Below are positions 23,271-35,140 of a stretch of 64,000 nucleotides of DNA, piece by piece. Source of the DNA: Diplolepis rosae (lineage: Eukaryota; Arthropoda; Insecta; Hymenoptera; Diplolepididae); assembly GCA_030998225.1 (NCBI GenBank), contig JAPYXD010000714.1:7254001-7318000 (forward strand), given 5' to 3'. The stretch's first letter is position 1. The number at the start of each line of letters is the position of its first letter. The notes under the pieces are model-generated. The model did not search any database, was not told where the DNA came from, and worked only from the letters and a program-made list of their open reading frames with translations. The position numbers were made by a program, and so were the translations under genes.

Positions 23271-23340
23271 GTTTGTAAAATGAGTTTCACATATTCTACT
23301 AACCGTTTTTTATGCGAGAATCATGCATAAATAACACTGG

Positions 23341-24537
23341 ACAACAAGATATGACCTAAGTGTTCATGGGAGAAGATATATCATTTCCAGAGTAGTTTTC
23401 TGTGCTGAATTCAAATCTGGCATGTTTTTTCAAGCATATCAGGTTTTTGAGTTAAACATTTTTTCGAAAAATCACAAATTGTATGATAGAAGGGTGTCAA
23501 AAATATTTTTTAAACGGAAACAAATACATGATTTCGATGCTTTCTTTAACGCAGCATCCATTGATTGCTTTGTTTTTTCGATATCTTATACAGTTCCTGA
23601 GTTAATTAGAATAAACTTTTTAAAAAAAAGACTAAAAAATGGTTTTGCATAGAAACTTATATTTAACTGAATATGATTTATTTTTTAGTCAACTGCGTCT
23701 CATTCTCTTCATTTTTTGATTCAGAAAGATTTCCGAAAAATGTTATAGTATCAGCTGTAGCTATTCGAAAGATACATAGCAGAAAAATTGTCACTTTCTA
23801 TACAGTTGCCAGTTCGACGGCTTGCAAGTACTTGAGGCAAATCATTGTACTGTTTTTTGTATCCGAATGCATTAAATTCTACAATATTTGAAATGTTTAC
23901 AATAGTCACAGAGTTCGCAGTATATACAAAGTTTAAAATATATCTTCTATATTGCTGGTTGTTAGCTTTTTTCGAAAAATGATTATAAGCTGCTACTACT
24001 GATTAGAGAATTTTTCTTTTTCATGCTCGACGATGATGGGCATTTGGTTCATCAGTCATAAGACTTGAACTGTCAACTCTATAAAAAGAGACAACTTTCC
24101 TGCCATGTATCTTTCGAAAGGTTATAACTAGAGCTATAAACTTTTCTAAAATTCTTTCTGCACCAAAGAAACATAAGAATGACATGCAGTCGAATAAAAA
24201 ACGATTCATATTCAGTTAAATATAGGGTTCTTTCTAAAATCATTTTTTTGGTATTTTTGTTTAGTTTTTTTTAATTATCTCAGGAACTGTATAATATATC
24301 CAAAATAAAGCAATTAATGGATGCTGCGTTAAGAAAAGCATCAAGATCCTGTATTTTTTTCCGTTTAAAAAATATTTTTGACACCCTTCTATCATACGAT
24401 TTGTGATTTTTCGAAAAAATGTTTAACTCAAAAACCTGATATGCTTGAAAAAACATGCCAGATTTGAATTCAGCACAGAAAACTACTCTGGAAATGATAT
24501 ATCTTCTTCCATGAACACATAGGTCATATTTTGTTGA
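23341..24537. mobile_element. Foldback element (long inverted repeat) in a calcium-channel intron
   Basis: The arms 23341 to about 23825 and about 24045 to 24537 are reverse complements. The outer 180 bases differ at about five sites by eye. The inner parts are less alike. The unpaired centre is about 200 bp. No transposase is encoded. Related sequence recurs at 29578-29631 and 30775-31360, so this is a dispersed family. It fills nearly all of the 1352-base intron between the exons at 23270 and 24623, leaving about 70 bases before and 85 after. Confidence 0.85.
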
Positions 24538-24622
24538 CTAGTCTAATTTGATGTTCGAACATCGAGCACTAGACTGTACTTGCAACAATTTCATATATTT
24601 TTTTAACATTATTTCTCAATAG

Positions 24623-24863
24623 ATGGAAGATGATCTTGACATGGAATCTCAGTTGGAGAGGGAGTTAATGGCAGAACAAAAGAAGTTATTGATAGTTCGA
24701 AATGGAAATGACGAAAATACAGTAATCCAGTGCTATAAACAAAAGGAGAATAATCCCTCTGAGAAAAAATATACAAGTTTTTCGAGCTCTTTACTTGGCC
24801 CGCTTGAATTTCATTCTCTGCCACCTAACTTTATATACACAAATATGACAGAAGGAATAGAAG
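24623..24863 (+). CDS. T-type calcium channel alpha-1 subunit, proximal C-terminal tail exon
   Basis: Follows ATTTCTCAATAG and ends at AGAAG|GTATCA. It begins MEDDLDMESQLERELMAEQK, an acidic helix that follows IVS6 in T-type channels, where the previous exon ends in LEESHKQ. The exon is 241 bases long, 80 codons plus one base, and continues in phase with the exon at 48372. The rest of the segment is polar and probably cytoplasmic. If the intron is retained, translation ends six codons later at 24878-24880, which would give a shortened channel. Confidence comes from the phase match on both sides and from the family-typical start. Confidence 0.9.
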
Positions 24864-26569
24864 GTATCAAATTTAGATAATAATTTTACTAATATTTTAT
24901 TATTTTTAACACCGTCTCTAGCATAACAAACTGAATTTTTTTTACATAACAATGCGACTCCGCCGAATTAACGCGTTTTTATGTGACAGTTGAGAGTAGC
25001 GTAAAGTTGTGTATTACGGTACAGAGGAGCATAATGTAACAATTAAACTGCGCATGGGCCACGAAAATCGTGATAAAATTTTTTTTTCGGTCATTCACCA
25101 AACGAAATACCGTTTTGTAGGATTTGTCATGAGGAATTTTTTATCTTAATACAATTTTTATGCAGCCTTAATATTTTTTTAGATTAAAATTAAAAACACT
25201 CAATTTTTCGTCAACACAAATGATCGAAAATCAGTGTTTTTCAAAACATAAATTGCTATTACTTGGTCAATTTTTGACGAAATGGTTTGTTTTTTTTATC
25301 ATTAGACGTGGAATACTTAAGCGGAGACAATGTATTAAATGAAATATGTTGAAACATTTTTCTTCAAATCATATTCCAATGTAAATAAAAAACCATGTTT
25401 TTGTGGTTGTCCCGGTAGAAAGTCTCTAATAAATTTATGATTGCGGAAAACTTCCAGGGACAAAGTTGTTTCTTACCGTTATAGGAAGTTTTCTGGAAAT
25501 TTTCAGAAACATTTGTATATTATTACGAATTTGGCATCGATGTATTTCGTGCGTGGACAATAGTTTTCCGCCATCTCGAGCGCTCGGCAAGTTATTTCTG
25601 GTGGCAATTCATTAATATACGCTTCTTAGTTCCAGACGATTTCATTGTAACATTCATTGTACAATAATAAATACAATATAATGAGGTTAGACGTTATTAC
25701 AATCTAATCTACAAATCGTTCTCTCCGAACCACCCATGTGTTGACTGCGTCTCATGTGAATCGCGTAATTTTTTATTACCAAAAATTTAATTGGAAGATT
25801 CTGCATATACTAGATTGGATTCAAGTGTACGCAGAAAAACTCGTAAATGCGCCGAATTCATATAAAATAGTATATGCGTCAATGCAGACAATTCGGGTAA
25901 TTACGAGACTCGCTTAAAATTCTCGGAGGAATGATCTTGCCTCGGCTTTGTCTCGGCTTCGATCTCCTGCGAGCATTGTCGCTGGTTGCATAATAACCGT
26001 CATTATGCGCCTCGGCGCATAATATACTATTATCTTCAGGGCCCTCATCATCGCCGTCATTTCTATTTTTTATAAATAAATAATCATTCTGATTTTTTCA
26101 TCAGATTCATCATTTGACATGAATTTTAATGGATTTCGCACTGCTCCCGTAAAAATAATTGTCGTAATAGAAAATAAAATAATTTGTAAAATTACTAATG
26201 TATTGATCACATTATTTCTTGCAATCTTTAATTTTAATAAAAATATTATTTACCCTTTTGGGGAAAATATATATTTTAAAACTTCAACCACATAATATCG
26301 AACAAAAAAAATATTTTCTTAAGGCCAAGGATCAGTCGGACCACGTGACATAATTATACAATTATTCGTTCATGCAAGATAACTTTCTTAATTTACAAAG
26401 TATGTTTCTGAACATTTGGGAAACTTAACAAGTAACAATACAGCACGTCTATTACCTTGTTTTTGGTAAAACTTTGGAGAAAAATTGAAAAAGCTATCGA
26501 CAGTTGCAGTTAACTGTAAATTTTTTTGCAAAATTTTCACTCAAACAAGGCTGACATTCATGTTCTTTT

Positions 26570-26712
26570 TCGACCATGTGAGTGATTTGATGGGTGTTTT
26601 AGCGCTTTTCCGTCGCAATCCTACTGAATTTCTGCATCGGTCCATCGCTGTTAATGAAACTTGGATACATTTCCACACGCCTAAGACAAATAAACAGTCG
26701 GAGCAGTAAACA
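26570..26712 (+). pseudogene. mariner transposase fragment (first catalytic Asp region)
   Basis: The frame reads LFRRNPTEFLHRSIAVNETW and then IHFHTPKTNKQSEQ before a stop. In mariner transposases this is the block RNPxxFLxRxVTVDETWIHxxTPExKxQSxQW. The first catalytic Asp of the DD34D triad is replaced by Asn (VNETW), and the final Trp codon is a stop. It is a dead fragment. Confidence 0.75.
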
Positions 26713-27889
26713 GAATCATCTTTATCAATTACTTAGAAAAAGGACGAAAGATAAAGGAAGAATATTACAACTGACCTGGTTTTCCGACGAATCGACTGGG
26801 ATTAACGTACTAGAGCCACTGATAATCCTATTGCTGTTGAGAAGATCCGTGAATCTTGGATCCGAATTGTTATCGCACTACCAACGTGAACAAACTTAGA
26901 AGGGAGGAATCAAACTTCTCTATAGCAACTGACTTGCTAATTGGGGACTCGCCGGGAACTGAATTACTTCGGAACTGGTCACGAGGTATCGAAGCTAGAA
27001 CTTGTCACGAGGTGTCGAAGCTCCCGAGGCAGAAATCAAACTCGAACTGAAGTTGTAGTGGCCAGGAACTCGTCGCGAGGTGATAAACCTTGCGGGGCAT
27101 AACGTAAACTAGAACTGAACTTCTTGAGCCCGCCTCTCCTTAAAATCGGGCTGCTTAAATATTCTGGGGGTTGATCATTTCACCCTATTTTATGACTTTG
27201 GTTTTCTGGAAATTGTCCGCCTTTGATATTTCCCAATTTTAATTACTTTAGTTCTTTTCTGTATTTAGTTGCTTCTTCTCTAGGTGAACATGCTGTCAGT
27301 CCGTAAAATGTGAGATGATGTATGTGAATCATCTTTGTATGCGTAAGAATTTCCACGTTGGTTTTTGACCAATTCTGGTACCTTCCCCTTGTTGGTCCCC
27401 GGATTCGTTCTCTTTTACTGCTGTTTTATTACTTTATTTGTTCCTTCCTGCTACGCAATGTTTAATAATAGACGTCACCTTTTGGAGTCTGCGTCTATTT
27501 TTTCTCCGTTACGGAGTCTGCGTCAGAATTTTTGACAATCGGTCGTCTATTTTAGAACAATACTTCCCGCATTCCTGAAGTCTACTTGTTGCTTCTAAAT
27601 GACCCTGATAAAATTAGGTGCGGTGACATCTCGGTTTGTGTATCTCCAGTTGTGGTGAGAATGGAGATATTGACTTGTTGACTGGCGTTTTTGAATGGTA
27701 ACTTCCTTGTTTTCTTTGCTGCTTTCTTTCATAATGTTTTTGATTGTCGCCTCTATGGTGTGTCTCCAGTCGATTCTCTTCATTTCATAATAATTTGGTT
27801 ACATACTTAAATTTCCAATAGTGCATTTAAGTTCGTACATAGCTTTAGATTTTAACATTTAAAAATATAGATAAATAATGGAAAGAAAA

Positions 27890-27996
27890 AGGTTACAGGA
27901 CGTGACAAGAACTTCGAAAATCTTACATTTTAAAGGGCTTGAAAAAATTAGAAAATCAATGGGTGAAGTGTATCGAGCTACAAGGAGACAATGTTA
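27890..27996 (+). pseudogene. mariner-type transposase C-terminus fragment
   Basis: A frame ending at 27996 reads LENQWVKCIELQGDNVKK and a stop, with a related segment (GLEKI) just upstream in a neighbouring frame. The pattern LExRWxKCIxLxGDYVEK is the usual end of mariner-family transposases. It has the same strand as the fragment at 26570, so both may come from one element split by 1.2 kb of other DNA. Confidence 0.55.
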
Positions 27997-28499
27997 AAAA
28001 ATAAAAAGTAAGCCAACTGGAAAAGATGTAATTTTTTGTATTTTTGTAAGAACTTATTGACTTTCCATTGTATTTTATTTTTGCTGCACCTGTGTTCAAT
28101 TATTATAGCTATACGTAACAAACTGATGGTCGCATAGGTGGGATTTTGTCTCGCACTGCCTCCATTAACGTTACGCGTAGCAAATAACTTGTCACTAAGC
28201 TTCTGTTATCATTGCCGATTAGAATTAGAAGCATTAAAGATTGTCCTTTATAATGTCAAAGAACCTGCTTCTGTTGGAGTACCTAGAGTCATCAACCCAA
28301 GTTACAGACATGTCATAGTGACAAAAGAGAAAAAATCCAAATCAGAAATTTCTTGTTCTGAATTCTCTGAAAATTTGTGTTCTCTGTGGTACGTATAGTA
28401 TGCTGAGTCATAGACTTTGTTGGCCACGTCATGAGTTACATGACTCTTTGTTGTATGCCTCATTTATTAGAAATCCGATCCACTCAAAATCCAGTTGAT

Positions 28500-29340
28500 C
28501 CATACATTTACTACTGTTTCCTAATGAAACCGGGAATTGTGTTATAACTTTTAAAATCTTTATTCATTCTTCCAAATCTATTTCATCGCCTTCAAAGTAA
28601 TTCACATTCGACACAATACACTTATGCTAACGTTTTTTCTAATCCTCGAAACAGTTGTTAAAGTCAATTTCCGAAATGGCCTCCAATATTTTCTTCGATT
28701 CGGCTTTTATCTCCTTAATCGAATCAAAACGGTGCCCCCAAAGCGATCTTTTGAGTTTACTGAATAGCCAGAAGAATCAATACTGTGTGAGCCGGTGCAT
28801 TATCGTGATGCAAGACCCAATCGAGATTTTACGCGTTTGAGGCCCAAAATATCTTTTAAAACAGTGTTGACTGATCCTCTTAAAATGCCAATACTATCAG
28901 CAAGGTCTTCAATTGTCAATCAACGAGTTTTAAGTACCAAATCTTTGATTTCCGTGACATGTTGTTCATCAGTTAATGTTTTTTCACGTTCGAGACGCTC
29001 TTCAACTTCAACGCGTTCTCTGCTTTCTCTAAACATTTTATGCCATACGAATGTTCTTCTTTTCGATAGAGCCTGGTCACCGAAGGCCTTTTGCAACATC
29101 TTCAATGTTTCTGCAGCAGAAATTTCATTCCGCACACAATATTTAATGCACCATCTTTGCTCAACAAAATCAGACATTGTAAAAATCGAAAAAACCCTTT
29201 TTGTTTTTCACACGAACGAGCGTTACTATTAAAACAATAAGGATAATGACATAAAATTTGACACAGATATCTGCCACAATGCTAACAATTCAGGAAAAAA
29301 AACCTCACATACCAGCTAAAGAAGAATAATGTAACAGAAT
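28500..29340 (-). mobile_element. mariner-like element, internally deleted
   Basis: A minus-strand transposase remnant. The N-terminal DNA-binding part is an 85-residue open frame (29177-28920, [20 protein letters not shown] to IKDLVLKTR). It continues past a stop with LTIEDLADSIGILRGSVNTV (helix-turn-helix, near 28860). After a deletion that removes the catalytic centre, the C-terminus follows (FGRMNKD-type end near 28560). The outer ends, near 28510 (GGGAATTGTGTTATAAC) and 29340 (AGAATTTCTATTG on the opposite strand), look like diverged terminal inverted repeats. The same end sequence recurs at 52699-52810. Confidence 0.8.
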
Positions 29341-29577
29341 TTCTATTGAGTTTTGACTCGATTAAAGTTCTAGTAGTTTTCACGCTCTTTCGTACGTACG
29401 TTGAGACATAGACTTTTGAAACATGGCGGCTCCAAATCAATCAATTAACTTAGATGCAATTGCAGCTGTAACCTCGGTTTTAGAATGTACAGTATTTCCA
29501 AGAAGATTAATGCCTCCAGAGAAAAATGTGAAGAGCTGTTATCGATTTTTAAGTCCTTGATGAATAGATAACATTAG

Positions 29578-31360
29578 TCAACAAAATACGTCGTACGTGT
29601 TCATGGAATGACATATATCATTTCCAGAGTATCGCCAGCCGATAGCGACCTGATCTCTTCGGTTTCAGCAGCGCTGATCCAAAGGTTTGAAGCCTGATCC
29701 TGACAAGAGCCGAGCATTGACTTAAGACATGGAGAGACGTTTCATCATCCCTGCCGCATCTCCTACAGGCAGTGTTGGGTGCTAGACCCATCTTGTACTT
29801 GTGGTAGTTCAAGTGGTTATGTCCGGTTAGTATCTGCACCATAATCCTTGTATCATTCTTGGGCATGCCTAGGATTGCGTCAGCCAAGTCCGTTCTGCGA
29901 CATTTGCCCAGGGAAGCCCTAGCCTGACGACAACCCTTTACTCCAGCCCAGTATTCGTTGTATTTCTGCATGACCCAGTTTTTGATCGCCAGATTAGTGC
30001 AGCAGAGTGCCAGACCCAGAATAGGTTTCGAACCGATTAGTTTGCCTGTTCCGCCCAATTCAGTTTCCTATCGAGGATAACTCCTAAATACTTCACTAAT
30101 TGGTGCATCCACTACCATGCTCCACAGAGTGGGCGACAGGACACCCCCCTGCGGGCAGCCCCTTGATGCCCTTCCTCCTACTCTGATGCCTCCCCATTCT
30201 GTTAAACCACTAAAGGCACCTTATGTATTTAAGAAAGTGCCCATTACATGGCCCCTTTCCTGCAATTGCCGCTCTATTCTATTTACGGTTTCATGCAGTG
30301 CCGTGTCGACAAAGTAACCATGGCGGAAGGCGTGTTGCCGACTGTTAAGTGGCTTACTTTTTAACACCCTTACTCGGATGTACCTCTCAACCAGCCTTTT
30401 AAGGACTTTAAAAATCAATTATGTCAAGCTGATTAGCCTGAAATCCTTGGCTGCGGTGTAGCTCACCCGGTTTGGGTAAAAAAACCACTCTGCTGCCTCC
30501 CCATGCCATTGGCATGTGTCCTAGAACAATACCTGCCCTGAGAATCTTCGTCAAGGGAAGCCGCAGGCCCTCTTGGAAAAGCACTGGGTAGATCCTGTCC
30601 GCAAACTCTCCTGATTCAAGCTTAATTGGCCCCAGACGAGACTCCGTGTTTTTCACTAGGATCTCTCTCGTCGCCTCTTCTCTGCACCACACAGGTTCTG
30701 CCTTTTGACGAAAAGCTCTGTGAGGCGCTGCTTCACTTCTACAATCTCCTCAGGGTCGCTCTGTAGAGGATATATTTACAATATTCAGGGTTTGCAGTAT
30801 TTACAAAGTTTAAAATATAACTTTTTTTAATATTGGTTATCAGCTCCTGTCAAAAAATAATAATAAGCTGTCACTACTAACTAGAAACTTTTTTTCTTGC
30901 ATGCTCAACGATGATGAGCATTTGGTTCATCAGACATGAGACCCCAGCAGTAGTCTGCTAAAGCGTTTAGACTCCACATACCTTAGTACCTGTTTTCGAT
31001 TTTTGCGATGTTTTCATTAAATCTTTCCCCGTGTTCATCACTAAGTGCTCCCACATTCTCTGGGAGCCAGGAGACAGGACAGGAGCTAACAACCAATAAT
31101 AAAGAAGGTGTATTTCAAAGTTTCTAAATATTTTAAACTCTTTGAATCTTGTAAATATTGCTAATATTGTAGACTTTGATGCAATAAGATACGAGAAACA
31201 GTATAATGATTCTCCTCAAGTACTTGTGAGCCGTCAAACTGTCAACTCTATAAAAAGAGATAACTTCGTTGTTATGTATCTTGCGAACAGTTACTATTGA
31301 AACCATAAATTTATTCGGAATTTTTTCGGAATCAAAAAAGAACAGAATGACAAGTGATTT
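29578..31360. mobile_element. Second copy of the foldback family, with a nested retrotransposon
   Basis: 29578-29631 matches the tip of the arm at 23341-23400. 30775-30935 matches the centre and inner right arm of the first copy (23885-24050). 31060-31215 is the reverse complement of the centre. 31215-31345 again matches the inner arm (CAACTCTATAAAAAGAGA). A non-LTR RT remnant (29632-30770) is inserted. The copy is more rearranged than the one at 23341. Confidence 0.7.
29632..30770 (-). pseudogene. Non-LTR retrotransposon ORF2 remnant (RT, RNase H-like tail)
   Basis: Read from the right: RT fingers (GPIKLESGEFADRIYPVLFQ, RVVFLPKPGE, VLKRLVERYIR), palm start (HETVNRIERQLQERGHVMG), then RGCPQGGVLSPTLWSMVVD. 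The catalytic FADD block is absent: the sequence jumps near 30105 to LVKYLGVILDRKLNW. The tail runs through an RNase H-like region to ILTGHNHLNYHKYKMG and a Cys-rich end (CRRCGRDDETSLHVLSQC). This layout fits the I/LOA/Jockey group and differs from the R1-clade copies here. It ends abruptly at 29632 without 3' UTR or poly(A). Confidence 0.8.
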
Positions 31361-31439
31361 TCACCAAGTGGGAACGTACTCCGATGATCGAACACAAACA
31401 ACGTTTTCAACTGCTCTTGGACACATAATATCTACGAAT

Positions 31440-31855
31440 GCTAATGGGAATTAAGAATGTTACAGCTACACTCCAGCGCATTATACATTCCGTTTCGAAA
31501 GGCATGCTTGGGACTGAAGTTTTTGTCTGCTTAGGCGACATTGTGATTCATTTAGGTACATGAAAAAGATATTACACGAAAGCGTTCAGGTTATTACAGG
31601 ATGTTTATAGAAGATTCGTAAAATTTGTGGAACCCTCATCTAATATCTTGAAAAAAGACACAAAATAAGATTGGGGACGAACACAACGATGAAGCTCTCG
31701 GCAAATACGTAGATATCCCTATAATTAACCTGTGCTTCAGTATTCAGATTTTAGTAAGTCCTTCAAGCTAACTACTGATGCCTCTGAACAGGGACCATGA
31801 GAGAAAGTTTGACGCAATTTAGGTTTACCTCAGTGGCTGATAAAAAACTCGACGC
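31440..31855 (+). pseudogene. gypsy RT and RNase H fragment
   Basis: 31450-31560 reads TATLQRIIHSVSKGMLGTEV and FVCLGDIVIHLGT, a mutated match to the RT block ending in YLDD. 31740-31800 reads YSDFSKSFKLTTDASEQG, the start of gypsy RNase H. Many substitutions and a large internal deletion separate them. Confidence 0.65.
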
Positions 31856-31858
31856 ATG

Positions 31859-32364
31859 AAAAGGGTAATCCAATATGAGGTACTTTTTTCAATTGGGATT
31901 CTCGGGCATATCACGCGAGACAATTTTCATGTCCATATAACATTTGTGTTTAGTATTTGTTGACATTTCACCATGGATAGACTTACGCCTGAACAACATT
32001 TACAAATTGTGAAAATTCATTTCCAAAATCAGAGCTCAGTAAAAAATATTTCTCGTGATCTTCGACCAATTCATTTATCAATGAATTTTTGTAGCCGAAA
32101 ATTCAAGATATTGTTGTAGCTGACTTAAGATTTCAACAGGATGGTGCAACGTGCCACACCGCAAGCGAAACCATTGATTTATTAAAATAAAATTTTCATT
32201 AACAAATTACTTTTTGAAGGGGACAACATTCAAACGAAATTATCTTTAAATATTAAATGTCATCAACCGAACTAACCTCTCAAATAAAATTTTTTATTTT
32301 TAAATGGATTTTTGTGTTTTATTTTTAAAAAAACTTCCGGAAGTTCTTATTGGATCACCTTTTA
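31859..32364 (+). mobile_element. Internally deleted Tc1/mariner element
   Basis: The ends AAAAGGGTAATCCAATATGAGGTA (31859) and, on the opposite strand, AAAAGGTGATCCAATAAGAAC (from 32364) form terminal inverted repeats. Inside, a start MDRLTPEQHLQIVKIHFQNQ (31973) gives the N-terminal helix-turn-helix. After a large deletion comes FQQDGATCHTASETIDLL (near 32130), the second catalytic Asp block of a transposase common in insects. It is only 0.5 kb long and non-autonomous. Confidence 0.78.
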
Positions 32365-33734
32365 CTTCCATCACTTCAGAGTTGATAATAAATAATTTTA
32401 TGAAGGCATATTAATAGTGAGAAACCTCACTTAAACTGGAGCCATAAAGTTTTTAAGTGAAGAAACGCAAGATTTACAAACTAATTTTTTTCAGTCAGCA
32501 TTTATATTATGGCAGATTCGGTTATTATAGTTCCAAGTTCTGAACAGAAATCGAGGAATACTACTAAACGCAATGAAACATTCCATATGTTTGATATTAG
32601 ATATTTCATTTCAGAAACCCTGAATATAAATTCCAAATATTGTGAGTGTTTATTTTTAGCACTTTTAATAGGAAAGTATCAATCTTTAATATTTTATTTT
32701 AACATTTGACTCATTACAACATTTTAATATATCAAGGAGACACCAAATTTACGTGATTTAAATTCTTATTATATCTTATATTCTTTACTTTAGTTTTATC
32801 GATTTTCTGTAAACAAAAAATGAGACAAAAAGGTGATTTCTTTGGATTCCAAGATTTTTTACGGTCAATTTTCCGAGTTTATCGACAAGGGAGGTCTTGC
32901 ACCTGAAAATTAAATTTGTCTTGAGCAAAGAGTTTCACTATTATCATTCATTTGAAAGAAATCCCACGTCCCATCGTTGCAAAATCACCACAAAGAAAAC
33001 TCGAAAATTATACGTTCAAAATTGCGGAGAAATGTCAGTTTTGGCCAGCGCATTTTTAAACTACATTAGGGTAGTCGTCCTGGCCAGTTATCATCGGAGT
33101 CGCTGCACTTCGGTGTTGGAACGAGAGCCGGCAGACTATGCCTAATATCACGCTGTCTGCTATCTAGAACGGAAATAGCCGTGAAGTCATCATGCCTAAG
33201 TTTGACTCGCGCATACTCTCCGCGTGCAATTCAACACGTAATTAGGTCAACTCTTGTGTGTTAAGAGCTGTTGATTCTGTGTGTGAGCTCCCACTTGTTA
33301 CGCGCAAAGTCCTCACGCCAGTAGTTTCGAGCATTCCCTTCTATTTTCTTTATAAAAAGATGCCAAAACTCGAGACCGACCCATCTAAATGCCCCCCCCC
33401 CCCCAAAAAAAAGAGGGAGAGAGAGAAAAGAGTCATCCAACCAACCTCGCACTCTTTCCGTCTCCGTCTTTTTTGGTGTTTCTTTACGATTTCCCAGTTT
33501 TATGTGGACTTATACAGAAGAAATATTATTTGCCCAAAACAAAACTATAAAAAAAACAATTAACTAAATACTAGTATATGTATTTTTTATTATTAAGTTT
33601 TTCTAATAATCTGTAAGGTATTTGTAAGGGAAGCATTTCGAATTTGATGTAATTCCATTCCAATGCCCCCCTAAACGAAGTAATTCTCTACCTGTAAAAG
33701 ATTATTTTGTTTTCATTTCTTATTCCGCTTCCAT

Positions 33735-34170
33735 GTGTGGATAAATGCTAACATTTCCTTGATCGAAAATTCCTTTTGCCGTAGCCACCAACCAGGTCCG
33801 TGGCAACCATTCGTCCCTTCCGGATATCGCATCCCCCATGGCGGTTTCTTTATCAATTATTGCTGGCTAGAAGTATAAGCCGGTGGTATTGATTAAATCA
33901 GCAAAGGACTCGCAGGTGTCCCGGTTCCAGATATTATATGAGGATGGTCTTACCCCTTGCACTCCACATTGAATAGCAAAAGCTGGGATTTCTGCGTGGT
34001 CTTTTCCCAGATACAAAACGTTTTTGATGTTTACAGCCTGGTACGTTCCTTCGTCTACGTCAAACACCACCAATGCAGGACTGGTCTCGTGGACAATGAC
34101 ATATCCCCTTCCAGATTGGTCACCAGAGTCCACGTATGGGATTGGAGTCAACGTGTGAGCGTCTTGTTCT
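33735..34170 (-). pseudogene. Tudor-domain coding fragment
   Basis: The minus-strand frame reads REQDAHTLTPIPYVDSG, then ALVVFDVDEGTYQAVNIKNV and LYLGKDHAEIPAFAIQCGVQ. VFDVDYGxxxxVxxxxLxxL followed by IPxFAIxCxLxGV is the core of extended Tudor domains, which in insects bind methylated arginines on piRNA-pathway proteins. One stop (TAG, just after TTGLYF) interrupts it. The same frame then runs on (GDAISGRDEWLPRTWLVATA) to a stop near 33727. The usual second Tyr of DYG is Glu here. It could be a retro-pseudogene, an exon of an antisense gene nested in the intron, or an exon with a real end at the stop. Confidence 0.55.
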
Positions 34171-35140
34171 CTTAAAATGAGAAATTCTTATAAAAAAAAT
34201 AAATTTAGGAATGTAAGTTGAATTATTTCGAAACCTTACACCTTTATGCGCATGAGAATCTTAATATTATTTATCTCAGCAAGAAACTTGTTATTCAAGA
34301 GAAGACAGCATAAAAGCACAGTAACTATCTGTCTCAATTCGACTGGCACTGACTGACAAATATCTTCTATCATGCTTCGGCGAATTTTCGACGTTGAAGG
34401 AAATCAAGTATGTCTTTAACGATATTGTGCTTAATATTTCGATACTCTCGAGTTGAGATTTTTCTTAATGATTTAATTTCCTAACTAGACTAATTGTTCA
34501 TATGTTTTTTTAGCGAACTTCATGTTTTCTTCAGTTTTCTTATTTTCAGATTTATTATATGTATTTTTTCAAGTGCTCATATGGTCAGGTGATTCAAACT
34601 GTACCTATTTATGGGTTTTTTAAATCAAATTTTAAACTAGATTAATTACGTATATATATGTATATATGGGTAGGGCTTTCTCAAGTGGACCCCGATTTTC
34701 CGAAGGAACGTATTTTTCGTTTATATTTAGCTTAAACCGAGTTTCAAGTGTACAAAGTACATCCTGTTAATTTCGTTGTAAAATTCCCAATTGTTTAATT
34801 TTTATCAACAATCAATGTTTTTTGTAGTGTTTTGAGAATTATTTTTTTTCTCAGCAAATAAATACCCTGAGTTAAATTTTTTAATTGCAGGTCAATAAGA
34901 CATGACGCTACAAAACAGTTTTTTTTGCATTACAAAAATCTCAATTTCAATGTTTATTGAAACAATTGTTTATGAACAAATAAAAATAAAATCTATTTCT
35001 GCGCTTCTGGGATTTACATTAACGATAACAACTTATGTAATATACATTTTTGCATTTATTCCTGAAAAAGAAAACGTGTAGATCGGAGTGGTTTATTCAC
35101 AACAATAACATTTTTGTGTGCGCGCGTGCAACGTTTAGCG

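Noticed and set aside
23422..24209. Frames of 60-76 residues on both strands
   Set aside because: They lie in the two arms of the foldback element and mirror each other, so they are not separate genes.
28138..28398. 86-residue plus-strand frame considered as an extra calcium-channel exon
   Set aside because: No similarity to channel tails that I can recognise and no phase-1 splice pair; kept out for lack of support.
33392..33415. C and A homopolymers considered as a regulatory tract
   Set aside because: A simple run of C followed by A is best explained as slippage; nothing else supports a function.
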